This document shows, in pieces, positions 1-6,152 of a DNA stretch of 7,267 nucleotides. The stretch's first letter is position 1. Each line of letters starts with the position of its first letter. The DNA comes from an uncultured Clostridia bacterium (GTDB taxonomy: Bacteria > Bacillota > Clostridia > Christensenellales > Borkfalkiaceae). A program made the position numbers and the translations under genes. The notes under the pieces were generated by a model, which saw only the letters and a list, made by a program, of their open reading frames with translations, was not told where the DNA came from and ran no database searches. The stretch is from assembly GCA_937920115.1 (NCBI GenBank), contig CALGVF010000137.1, forward strand, positions 1 through 7,267. The letters are read 5' to 3'.

Positions 1-1
1 T

Positions 2-1333
2 CTTAAACTGCTTGAAAAAACGCATAAAGACAAAATAGACTTAATCTACATAGACCCGCCGTACAATACGGGAAACAAAGATTTCGTTTACGACGATAGT
101 TTTGTCGACAGTAACGATGCTTTTCGTCATAGTAAATGGCTTTCATTTATGGAAAAACGATTGCAAATAGCAAGAAATTTACTGTCCGAAAATGGGGTTA
201 TTTTTATTAGCATTGACGATAACGAGCAAGCACAAGGTAAACTTATGTGTGATAATGTATTTGGTTCAGATAATTTTATTGCTCAAATAATATGGGAGCG
301 AGCATTTTCCCCTGTTAATCTAAAAAAACATTTTTCGGAAAGTCACGATTACATTATTTGTTTTGCTAAAAATATACAGAAAGCTATTTGTAATGGCTTG
401 CCAAGAAGCAGTGAAGCAAATAATAGGTATTCAAACCCTGATAATGATCCAAGAGGTCTTTGGACTTCGGGCGATTTATCTGTCGGTCCGGCAGTTCAAG
501 AAAATATATATAAAATCACTACTCCCTCAGGTAGAGTCGTTTTACCTCCCGCAGGCTATTCTTGGAGGCTGAATAAAGATAAATTTGAACAATATGTTCG
601 AGAGAAGAGAATTTGGTTTGGAGAAAAAGGTGACAATACTCCAAGGATTAAGAGATTTTTATCAGAAGTCAAGCAGGGTGTAACTCCAATGACAATATGG
701 AAATATACAGAAGTAGGGCACTCACAAGATGCAACAAAAGAATTAAAGAACATATTTGACGGAGAATCAAAATTTACATACCCTAAATCAGTAAGGCTGA
801 TTCAACGCATAGTGGGACTCTATGGCACTACAAATTCTACCATTCTCGACTTTTTTGCAGGTAGCGGCACAGCGGGGCATGCCGTAATGAAATTAAACGC
901 AGAAGACGGCGGTTGTCGTAAGTTTATTCTTTGCACAAACAACGAAAACAATATTTGTCGCGACGTAACGTATGAACGCATTAAACGCGTTATCGCAAAG
1001 GAAGACTACAAGGCAAGTCTTAAATATTTTAAAGTGGACTATTTGCCTATTTCGGACAAGTTGTACTATGAATATGCCGACGAATTATTACTACATATAC
1101 GCGAACTCGTGGAACTTGAAAACGGTATCAATTTTAGCGGCAACAAGGAAATTGCTATCATTCTGACGGAAGCGGAGCTCGACGATTTTACTCAGAATAT
1201 TCCCGAGGCGTGCAAAGCGATTTACGTCGGTCACGACGTTTTGCCGACCGAGGAACAAGAAAAGGTATTCGCTAAACAAAATATCAAGGTCAACGTTATT
1301 CCCGAATATTATTACCGCGATTTAGAGGGCTGA
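2..1333 (+). CDS. mod: Type III restriction-modification methyltransferase (Mod), 5'-truncated by the window edge
   Basis: The frame is open from base 2, giving 443 visible residues; the true start lies upstream. The catalytic DPPYN motif is at bases 53-67 and the AdoMet-binding FxGxG motif (DFFAGSGTAG) at about 848-877. DPPY before FxGxG is the beta-class order typical of Type III Mod subunits, which N6-methylate adenine in an asymmetric site and supply sequence recognition for both Mod and Res. The stretch between the motifs (about 280-830) is the expected target-recognition domain. It uses mainly AGA/AGG for arginine (9 of 11), while the part after FxGxG uses only CGT/CGC (6 of 6), suggesting this domain was exchanged. 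The family is usually about 550-650 residues, so roughly a quarter is missing. The stop lies two bases before the res start, so the two are almost certainly co-transcribed. An internal ATG at 149 is not the start, because DPPYN lies upstream of it in frame. Confidence 0.93.
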   Translation, partial: LKLLEKTHKDKIDLIYIDPPYNTGNKDFVYDDSFVDSNDAFRHSKWLSFMEKRLQIARNLLSENGVIFISIDDNEQAQGKLMCDNVFGSDNFIAQIIWERAFSPVNLKKHFSESHDYIICFAKNIQKAICNGLPRSSEANNRYSNPDNDPRGLWTSGDLSVGPAVQENIYKITTPSGRVVLPPAGYSWRLNKDKFEQYVREKRIWFGEKGDNTPRIKRFLSEVKQGVTPMTIWKYTEVGHSQDATKELKNIFDGESKFTYPKSVRLIQRIVGLYGTTNSTILDFFAGSGTAGHAVMKLNAEDGGCRKFILCTNNENNICRDVTYERIKRVIAKEDYKASLKYFKVDYLPISDKLYYEYADELLLHIRELVELENGINFSGNKEIAIILTEAELDDFTQNIPEACKAIYVGHDVLPTEEQEKVFAKQNIKVNVIPEYYYRDLEG

Positions 1334-1335
1334 AT

Positions 1336-3537
1336 ATGAATTTAATAAATTTTCAATTAAAAGCGATAAAAGAATTGCTCGAATGTATGGAAGACGATTC
1401 CGTCCGCGAAATTGTCCTGAAAAGTCCTACGGGTAGCGGTAAAACTATTATGCTCACGCATTTTATGGACGAATATACCAAAGAACACGCAAAAACAGTG
1501 TTCGTATGGCTTACGCCCGGCAAGGGCGACCTTGAAACGCAAAGCAAGGATAAAATGGACAAGTATATACATAACGCTCAGACGAAATTACTTTCCGACG
1601 TAATGACTTGCGGCTTTGAAGAAAACGACGCCTGTTTTATCAATTGGGAAAAACTCACGAAAAAGGGCAACAACGCATTAAAGGACAGCGAACGCACCAA
1701 CTTTTTGGAGTGGATAGAAAAGGCGTTGAACGCAGGATTGTCGTTCAAAATTATTATCGACGAAAGCCACCAGAATTTTACGGATAAAGCCGACGCTATC
1801 GTGCAACTTTTCAAAACGGATAAAATTATTCGCTGTTCCGCTACGCCTATCGTGGATAAAAAAGCGAAATTAATCGAAATTGCCGAAGAAGACGTTATCG
1901 CAGAAGGACTGATAAAGAAATTGCTCGTTATCAACGAAAATTTCCCGCAGACAATCGAAACGGACAATCAGACTTGGTATCTGTTAGAACACGCTTTGAA
2001 AAAGCAACGCGAAATCAAGTCCGTTTTTATAAATAAGGGAATAGAGGTAAACCCGCTTATAATCGTTCAACTTCCGAATAACAGTGACGCATTATGCGAC
2101 AGCGTAGAGGAATATTTTGCCACGCAAGGCATAAATATCGAAAACGAAACGCTCGCGATATGGCTTTCGGGCAGGCACGAAAATATCGGAAATATATCCG
2201 CGAACGACGGAAAACAAATTGCGGTGGTTATGAAGCAGGCGGTCGCCACTGGGTGGGATTGTCCGCGGGCTCAAATTCTTGTAAAACTCCGCGAAAATAT
2301 GGACGAAACGTTTGAGATTCAGACGATAGGGCGTATTCGTCGTATGCCCGAGGCAAAACATTATGGAAACGATACGTTAGACTGTTGCTATCTTTACACG
2401 TTTGACCAAAAGTTTACCGCAGGGGTAAAAGCGGTCCTTAACAAAGGGGCTCTTGACGGAAAAGACGTTTTTCTGAAAAACGAATACAAGTCGTTTACGC
2501 TTACAAAAGAACAGCGAACTACGGTTACAGATTTAAGAGACCCGAGAAAAGCGTTGCTTTCCATTGCAAGTTATTTCAAAAGTACGTTCGGGTTGACGGG
2601 AAATAAAAGGGAAAATCAGACGAGGTTGGAGACGGCGGGGTTTGTGTTTTCCGACTCGATAAACACATATACGCAGTCGGGCAACGTTGCGACGCTTGCA
2701 GATTTGAAGAAAGGCGAACTCAATACCGTGACTGTAAAAGAGACCGTAAACACGCATAAACTCGGGCGTGACCGCCACCACTCAATCGGCGTTATCGGGC
2801 GAGAAATCGGCATGGAATACAAGTACATGCAGACGATAATCGGCAAGTTGTTCGGGGAGAAATTCGATTATTCGGCTAAATTACTTTCGCTTCCCACAAG
2901 GGAGTTGTATGCGTTTATAATAAACAACGTCGATTTGTTGCGTCGTAATTGTCGCGAGGCGATGGCGGTACAACTTTTGCAAGGCGTCATTTCGCCCGAT
3001 ATGGTCTCAATGAAGGAATTTACGTTGCCGAGGGTGTGCAAATTTACATACGACGGAGCAGGGAAAATACAAACTGAAAGCGTTAAAAACGTATATCAAG
3101 GGTATTTATTGTCTGCCGAACCGCGTTCGACTGCCGAAAAGAAGTTTGAGAAATATTGCGAAAAATGTGTCTCAGTCGATTGGATTTATAAAAACGGCGA
3201 CAAAGGCGACGAATATTTATCTATCGTTTATCTCGACAACGGCAATCGACAAAAACTGTTTTATCCCGACTATATTGTGTCTGTGAAAGGGGAAACGTGG
3301 ATAATCGAAACGAAGGGCGGCTTCGATAAGGCAGGGAATAGTGAAGATATAGATATTTTTTCGCCGAAGAAGTTTGAAGTGCTTAAAGCATATCTTGAAA
3401 AATACGGTTTGAAAGGCGGTTTTGTTCGTTTTGATAAAAACAGCGACGAACTGTGTATTTGTACGGGCAATTACAGCGACGATATAACTTCCGAAAGTTG
3501 GAAGTTGTTAGACGAGGTTTTTCATTATGACATATAA
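1336..3537 (+). CDS. res: Type III restriction subunit (Res): superfamily 2 helicase with C-terminal PD-(D/E)xK nuclease
   Basis: This 733-residue protein would translocate from the Mod recognition site using ATP and cut unmethylated DNA as part of a Mod-Res complex. Visible helicase motifs in order: Walker A PTGSGKT (31-37), DESH box (142-145), SAT (168-170), motif V ATGWDCPRA (about 304-312) and motif VI QTIGRIRR (329-336). Near the C-terminus is a nuclease site: P644-D645, then E658-T-K660 inside IIETKGG. All key residues appear present, so the enzyme looks intact. It is shorter than classical Res proteins such as that of EcoP15I (about 970 residues). The start is ATG 1336, with AGAGGG at 1324-1329 inside the end of mod, which implies translational coupling. 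Arginine codons are mostly CGN, like the mod 3' end. The next gene overlaps its last 11 bases. Confidence 0.93.
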   Translation: MNLINFQLKAIKELLECMEDDSVREIVLKSPTGSGKTIMLTHFMDEYTKEHAKTVFVWLTPGKGDLETQSKDKMDKYIHNAQTKLLSDVMTCGFEENDACFINWEKLTKKGNNALKDSERTNFLEWIEKALNAGLSFKIIIDESHQNFTDKADAIVQLFKTDKIIRCSATPIVDKKAKLIEIAEEDVIAEGLIKKLLVINENFPQTIETDNQTWYLLEHALKKQREIKSVFINKGIEVNPLIIVQLPNNSDALCDSVEEYFATQGINIENETLAIWLSGRHENIGNISANDGKQIAVVMKQAVATGWDCPRAQILVKLRENMDETFEIQTIGRIRRMPEAKHYGNDTLDCCYLYTFDQKFTAGVKAVLNKGALDGKDVFLKNEYKSFTLTKEQRTTVTDLRDPRKALLSIASYFKSTFGLTGNKRENQTRLETAGFVFSDSINTYTQSGNVATLADLKKGELNTVTVKETVNTHKLGRDRHHSIGVIGREIGMEYKYMQTIIGKLFGEKFDYSAKLLSLPTRELYAFIINNVDLLRRNCREAMAVQLLQGVISPDMVSMKEFTLPRVCKFTYDGAGKIQTESVKNVYQGYLLSAEPRSTAEKKFEKYCEKCVSVDWIYKNGDKGDEYLSIVYLDNGNRQKLFYPDYIVSVKGETWIIETKGGFDKAGNSEDIDIFSPKKFEVLKAYLEKYGLKGGFVRFDKNSDELCICTGNYSDDITSESWKLLDEVFHYDI

Positions 3538-4293
3538 AGAATCATCATGTAAAAAAACAGATAAATGCCATATATGCGGAAAAGAAAAAATATTGACATG
3601 GGAACACATGCCTCCGAAATCGTCGGGAAATAAGTCAACAGTTAAGTATTATACAATGAATGAATTTTTGTCTGATGATGTTTTGTCGGGTGAGAAAACA
3701 TTAGAAGAAAAAAGATTCCACATATCGCAGGGCGGATTGAGAAAAAAGACAATTTGTGGCGATTGTATTACGTTCCCGCGTACAGTGATTTTGCTAACAA
3801 AATTAAATGTGGTTTATTAAATATTGATCAAGTTAAAAGTTTAAATCACATGTTGCAAATTGAATGTAAATTAAAACCGTTAAACTTTATAAAAGAAGTG
3901 ATTGCTATGTTTTGTTCGTTACTACCAAATGAGACCGTTGATATTTATAAATTTAGGGAATTTGTGCTTGATAGAAATGAAAAAGAATTTGCAAACAATG
4001 ATTTTGAGTTGTATATGTATTTAAGTGTAACTAAAAATGGAATACTTAGATTTTCGTCTCCATCTGCAACTTGTGAATTTGGAAATAGAGAACAATTTTT
4101 TTGTTCGGAAATATCAGCTCCTCCATTTGGCTTTATTATGTCATTCAATCCGGAAAAAGAAATAAAACTACCGAGCATTAAGAATATGTGCTCATATAAT
4201 ATAGATGATGAAATCGAATTTAAATTTAGTTTGCCATTATTAAAACCCATTACAATATTGTCGTTAAATTATGAGAGGTACTCTTTGGTGTAA
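3527..4293 (+). pseudogene. HNH-like zinc-knuckle protein in the Type III R-M operon, split by a -1 frame change
   Basis: The first part (ATG 3527, with GAGG at 3514-3517) encodes CHICGK, then WEHMPPK, then TICGDC. This CxxC...EH.PPK...CxxC layout is that of HNH/treble-clef nuclease-like proteins. Right after the second CxxC (TGT 3764-3766) the frame turns to unrelated residues and stops at 3820. The expected continuation, YYVPAYSDFANK, resumes one frame back from TAT 3766 and stays open to TAA 4293, including a segment LNFIKEVIAMFCSL. Related proteins, as I recall them, have a short Asn/Thr-Gly-rich stretch between the CxxC and the aromatic Y. That stretch is absent here, so a deletion of about 19 bases would explain both the gap and the frame change. 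Alternatives are one missing base in the assembly or -1 slippage at 3742-3748. The gene is more AT-rich than res. It would be the third gene of the operon; its role is unknown, possibly an accessory nuclease. Confidence 0.68.
3742..3748 (+). promoter_or_regulatory. A AAA AAG heptamer in phase for -1 ribosomal slippage (candidate only)
   Basis: The zero-frame codons here are AGA AAA AAG, giving exactly the A-AAA-AAG phase known from dnaX and insertion-sequence frameshift sites. A -1 slip would enter the frame that is open to 4293. An AGGG lies at 3729-3732, about 10 bases upstream, where a stimulatory Shine-Dalgarno would sit. Against it, a slip here would replace the second CxxC knuckle (ICGDC), which is intact in the zero frame. 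I saw no strong stem immediately downstream. Confidence 0.25.
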
Positions 4294-4332
4294 ACGAAAA
4301 TATTTGAGCGTGTAAATTGATTGAGGTCAAAC

Positions 4333-4497
4333 GACTCGCTCCGCAAACAAGTTTGCTATCACGCCTTTTTTCGTGAAACAAGCATTTTCACGAGTAAGGG
4401 CGATTGTGATTGCGATAAAGTGGTCTATAAGTCGATTATTTCACGTTTTTGGTATTGAATAACTTTGTTTACTCGCCGACTACCGAGCCGTTCGAGT
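4333..4497. repeat. Composite repeat, copy 1 (34-nt left arm, 31-nt right arm, 100-nt centre)
   Basis: The left arm 4333-4366 is identical to 4521-4554, and the right arm 4467-4497 is identical to 4620-4650. The 100-base centre (4367-4466) does not resemble that of copy 2. The left arm holds the small palindrome GCAAAC-AA-GTTTGC. The unit begins GACTCG and ends CGAGT, so its ends are weakly inverted. The centre contains a 7-bp hairpin, CGTGAAA (4372-4378) with TTTCACG (4386-4392). No coding potential was seen. It may be a small non-autonomous mobile repeat or a structured RNA. Confidence 0.8.
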
Positions 4498-4508
4498 TTA
4501 TTTAGACT

Positions 4509-4526
4509 TGGAGATAAAGGGACTCG
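4509..4526 (-). other. tRNA 3'-end fragment without CCA, possible older attachment site
   Basis: Read on the - strand this is CGAGTCCCTTTATCTCCA. It matches the end of a T-loop, the 3' half of a T-stem, a seven-base acceptor strand TATCTCC and discriminator A73. U at position 70 and A73 would suit a tRNA-Ala, whose G3-U70 pair is its identity element. The 5' part of the tRNA is absent. Its 14-base core recurs at 4712-4725, 203 bases away. It overlaps the left inverted repeat of composite repeat copy 2, so chance resemblance to a repeat end cannot be excluded. Confidence 0.45.
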
Positions 4527-4656
4527 CTCCGCAAACAAGTTTGCTATCACGCCTGTCTCGCAAACAATCGTTCCGTCGATTGTTTAGTCGGCTCGTTGTA
4601 GTGGAGTAATCATTCTTTCGTTTACTCGCCGACTACCGAGCCGTTCGAGTCCCTTT
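4516..4656. repeat. Composite repeat, copy 2, closed by an 11-bp terminal inverted repeat
   Basis: This copy carries the same 34-nt (4521-4554) and 31-nt (4620-4650) arms around a shorter 65-base centre. Its ends are a perfect inverted repeat, AAAGGGACTCG (4516-4526) and CGAGTCCCTTT (4646-4656), followed by more T. Inside are a 9-bp hairpin, AAACAATCG (4562-4570) with CGATTGTTT (4577-4585), and a long-range stem, TAGTCGGC (4585-4592) with GCCGACTA (4628-4635). The whole could fold as a closed multi-branched structure. Both ends resemble the T-arm and 3' end of a tRNA: GTTCGAGTCCCTTT at 4643-4656 on the + strand, and CGAGTCCCTTTATCTCCA on the - strand at 4509-4526. It may be a MITE-like element or a structured RNA gene. 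Confidence 0.75.
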
Positions 4657-4672
4657 TTTAGGATTTTAACAC

Positions 4673-4709
4673 AAACGAAAAGACACGCACACGGCGTGTC
4701 TTTTCGTTT
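4673..4709 (-). terminator. Perfect 16-bp hairpin, probable terminator of the original tRNA gene
   Basis: The arms AAACGAAAAGACACGC (4673-4688) and GCGTGTCTTTTCGTTT (4694-4709) pair perfectly around a 5-base loop, with a GC core and a U-rich right flank when read from either strand. On the - strand it starts directly after the CCA of the tRNA 3' fragment, where an intrinsic terminator of a tRNA gene would sit. It would also stop integrase transcripts, since no other hairpin lies between it and the integrase stop. Confidence 0.75.
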
Positions 4710-4725
4710 GGTGGAGATAAAGGGA
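4709..4725 (-). other. tRNA-Ala-like 3' end with CCA: probable attachment-site core of the mobile element
   Basis: On the - strand the sequence reads TCCCTTTATCTCCACCA: part of the T-stem, acceptor strand TATCTCC, discriminator A and an encoded CCA. Upstream of it on the - strand the rest of a tRNA is missing and is replaced by AT-rich sequence leading to an integrase gene. A displaced tRNA 3' end next to a tyrosine integrase, with the tRNA terminator still on the far side, is the usual footprint of integration into a tRNA gene. The element would extend to the right. Assignment to Ala rests only on the acceptor strand and discriminator. Confidence 0.7.
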
Positions 4726-4823
4726 GTAATACACTGTACTAAATATTGTTTTTTATAATTGATAAAACCACTATATATTGCGTAAAATGTTTTTTAGTAA
4801 CAATTTGGTAACATTTTAATTCG

Positions 4824-5960
4824 TTACTTTATACTGTCTATTATGAGTTTTTTATCTTCCTCATAGAGGTGTCCGTAGGTCTTTAAAACCTGCTCGACGG
4901 TATCGCCTATAAGGTCGGCAACAACATAAACGCTTGCTCCGAGATGTATACACATTGAAACAAAGGAATGTCGCAAGTCGTGTATTCTGATTCTTTTCAC
5001 CTCGGCTTTGGCGATATACCTTTCAAACGCATGAGCGATTGTGTTTTCGTGAATCGGGTTCTTACCGCCAAAGTAGAAAGGTCTCTGCGGCTCGTATGAT
5101 TGAAGAGCCTTTTTCAGCGGTTCGCATATAATCGTTTTATTGCGTTTTTCATTTTTTGTAGTTGTAATTTTATACAAAGAATCGTCTGTTGTTTTGCGTG
5201 TGTATGTTTTATCAAAGATTATATAATCGCGTTTGACGTCTTCTGAATTAAGGGCGATCACTTCGCCTTTTCTTCTTCCCGTAAAGTAAAGCATATTGAA
5301 TATAGCATTGTAGGTAGGGTTGTCAACAACAGAGATAAATTTGTTAAATTCCTCTCTCGTCCAAAATTGCATGCTTGTTTTTTGCACGCGTCGTTTCGGC
5401 TTTTTTATTTTGCGTAAATTATTCGGTACGCCGTAACGAAGTTCGCACCAATTTAGAAACGCACTTAAAGTTCCGCGAATGCTTGAAAGTCGATTGAAAG
5501 AGTAGTAGTTGCCCGTTTTATCGCTTTTCTTGTTCCATATTTCGTCTTGCCATTCATAAAGTTTTTCTGTCGATAGGTCGCTTATTTTCGTTTTTTGAAA
5601 GTAAGGTAAGATAAAATTATAAAGCGTATTTTTTCTGTCGTATATCGTGCTATCCTTATTTTGATTTGACATTGCCGCAATATAAAGCGGAATAAGGTTC
5701 TCAACGGTCAATTCGTCTTTTCCGTCGGCAATGGTCTTTCTCTTTTTTATAGGATTGTTTTTTACGAGTTCGCATTTGTTGGTAATAAAATCGAGATACG
5801 CTTGTTTTGCAAGTGATTTCGACGAATATCCGGAAAGTTTTTTCTGCTTTTCGATTCCGTCTAACGAAATAATGCGGAAAACTACGTCATAGACTCTGCC
5901 GCGTTTGGTTTGTCGTTCCTGTAAAGAGTATTTATTTGAAGAAATATAAAAGTCTGCCAT
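4824..5960 (-). CDS. int: Tyrosine site-specific integrase
   Basis: This 378-residue recombinase would join the element to its tRNA target and excise it. The N-terminal part (about 1-65) looks like the arm-type DNA-binding domain of phage and Tn916-like integrases. A core-binding (SAM-like) region follows at about 85-185, then the catalytic domain. Catalytic residues in order: R230 (TGRRKGE), K269 (TTTKN hairpin), H327 and R330 (HDLRHSF), and nucleophile Y362 (TYGHL). The position before the nucleophile where most families have Gly-His reads IGDT, so the second histidine is replaced by D353. I chose ATG 5960 (MADFYISS). A longer reading from TTG 6038 would translate a 20-bp palindrome, and neither start has a good ribosome site. 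The gene ends 98 bases from the att core and diverges from the toxin-antitoxin operon. Confidence 0.93.
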   Translation of the reverse strand: MADFYISSNKYSLQERQTKRGRVYDVVFRIISLDGIEKQKKLSGYSSKSLAKQAYLDFITNKCELVKNNPIKKRKTIADGKDELTVENLIPLYIAAMSNQNKDSTIYDRKNTLYNFILPYFQKTKISDLSTEKLYEWQDEIWNKKSDKTGNYYSFNRLSSIRGTLSAFLNWCELRYGVPNNLRKIKKPKRRVQKTSMQFWTREEFNKFISVVDNPTYNAIFNMLYFTGRRKGEVIALNSEDVKRDYIIFDKTYTRKTTDDSLYKITTTKNEKRNKTIICEPLKKALQSYEPQRPFYFGGKNPIHENTIAHAFERYIAKAEVKRIRIHDLRHSFVSMCIHLGASVYVVADLIGDTVEQVLKTYGHLYEEDKKLIIDSIK

Positions 5961-5977
5961 AATTATAAGTATAAAAA

Positions 5978-6007
5978 ATAATAGTGTGGGGGATAAATAT
6001 TTTTCAA
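5978..6007 (-). promoter_or_regulatory. Possible integrase promoter
   Basis: On the - strand, TTGAAA (6007-6002) and TATTAT (5983-5978) are separated by 18 bases. Transcription would then start very close to ATG 5960, leaving a nearly leaderless message, which fits the lack of a ribosome site. The -35 overlaps the palindrome at 6006-6025 by two bases, so a protein bound there should repress it. The boxes are only moderate matches in an AT-rich stretch. Confidence 0.35.
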
Positions 6008-6025
6008 GTGCATTTAAATGCACTT
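6006..6025. promoter_or_regulatory. 20-bp perfect palindrome, probable operator between int and the toxin-antitoxin operon
   Basis: AAGTGCATTT is followed directly by its reverse complement AAATGCACTT. It carries two inverted GTGCATT half-sites, the same heptamer found in both arms of the inverted repeat at 6059-6090. It lies beside the presumed integrase promoter. The binding protein is unknown; the ribbon-helix-helix antitoxin encoded next door is the obvious candidate. Confidence 0.6.
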
Positions 6026-6058
6026 TTCTGTCAAACAAAAATGTTCATATAACTAATT

Positions 6059-6090
6059 TTTATGTGCATTGTAAGAAAAATGCACATAAA
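6059..6090. promoter_or_regulatory. 12-bp inverted repeat just upstream of the toxin-antitoxin promoter, probable operator
   Basis: TTTATGTGCATT (6059-6070) and AATGCACATAAA (6079-6090) are perfect inverted repeats with an 8-base spacer. They end four bases before the -35 box. The GTGCATT half-site (6064-6070, and reversed at 6079-6085) is shared with the palindrome at 6006-6025. DinJ/RelB-family antitoxins typically bind palindromes at their own promoter. Confidence 0.6.
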
Positions 6091-6094
6091 TATA

Positions 6095-6123
6095 TTGACA
6101 ACGCATATTTTATAGTGTATAAT
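6095..6123 (+). promoter_or_regulatory. Strong sigma70-type promoter of the toxin-antitoxin operon
   Basis: A consensus -35 TTGACA (6095-6100) and a consensus -10 TATAAT (6118-6123) are separated by exactly 17 bases. Transcription should start near 6130, giving a short leader of about 20 bases that includes AGGAGG at 6139-6144. A promoter this strong is usually held in check, in keeping with the inverted repeat immediately upstream. Confidence 0.88.
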
Positions 6124-6152
6124 GCAAATACTAAAAGTAGGAGGTATTTTAT

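Noticed and set aside
2..1333. Phase-variation repeats in mod
   Set aside because: Many Type III mod genes carry long simple repeats that switch them on and off; none was seen in the visible part. The missing 5' end could still hold one.
1578..1967. 129-codon - strand open frame inside res
   Set aside because: It is antisense to conserved helicase motifs and has no recognisable features of its own.
3945..4250. 101-codon - strand open frame opposite the HNH-like gene
   Set aside because: The + strand frame continues the operon and matches the first half of the gene; the - strand frame has no start signals or recognisable motifs.
4333..4650. CRISPR-like repeat/spacer pattern
   Set aside because: There are only two units, each made of two different arms, with centres of unequal length (100 and 65 bases) and no cas genes. 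This is not an array.
4509..4725. A complete tRNA gene on the - strand
   Set aside because: Only the 3' acceptor and part of the T-arm are present at either copy; no D-arm, anticodon arm or 5' acceptor strand was found beside them.
5961..6038. 26-residue N-terminal extension of the integrase from TTG 6038
   Set aside because: It would translate through a 20-bp palindrome and likely promoter, has no ribosome site, and does not look like an integrase N-terminus, which begins naturally at MADFYISS.
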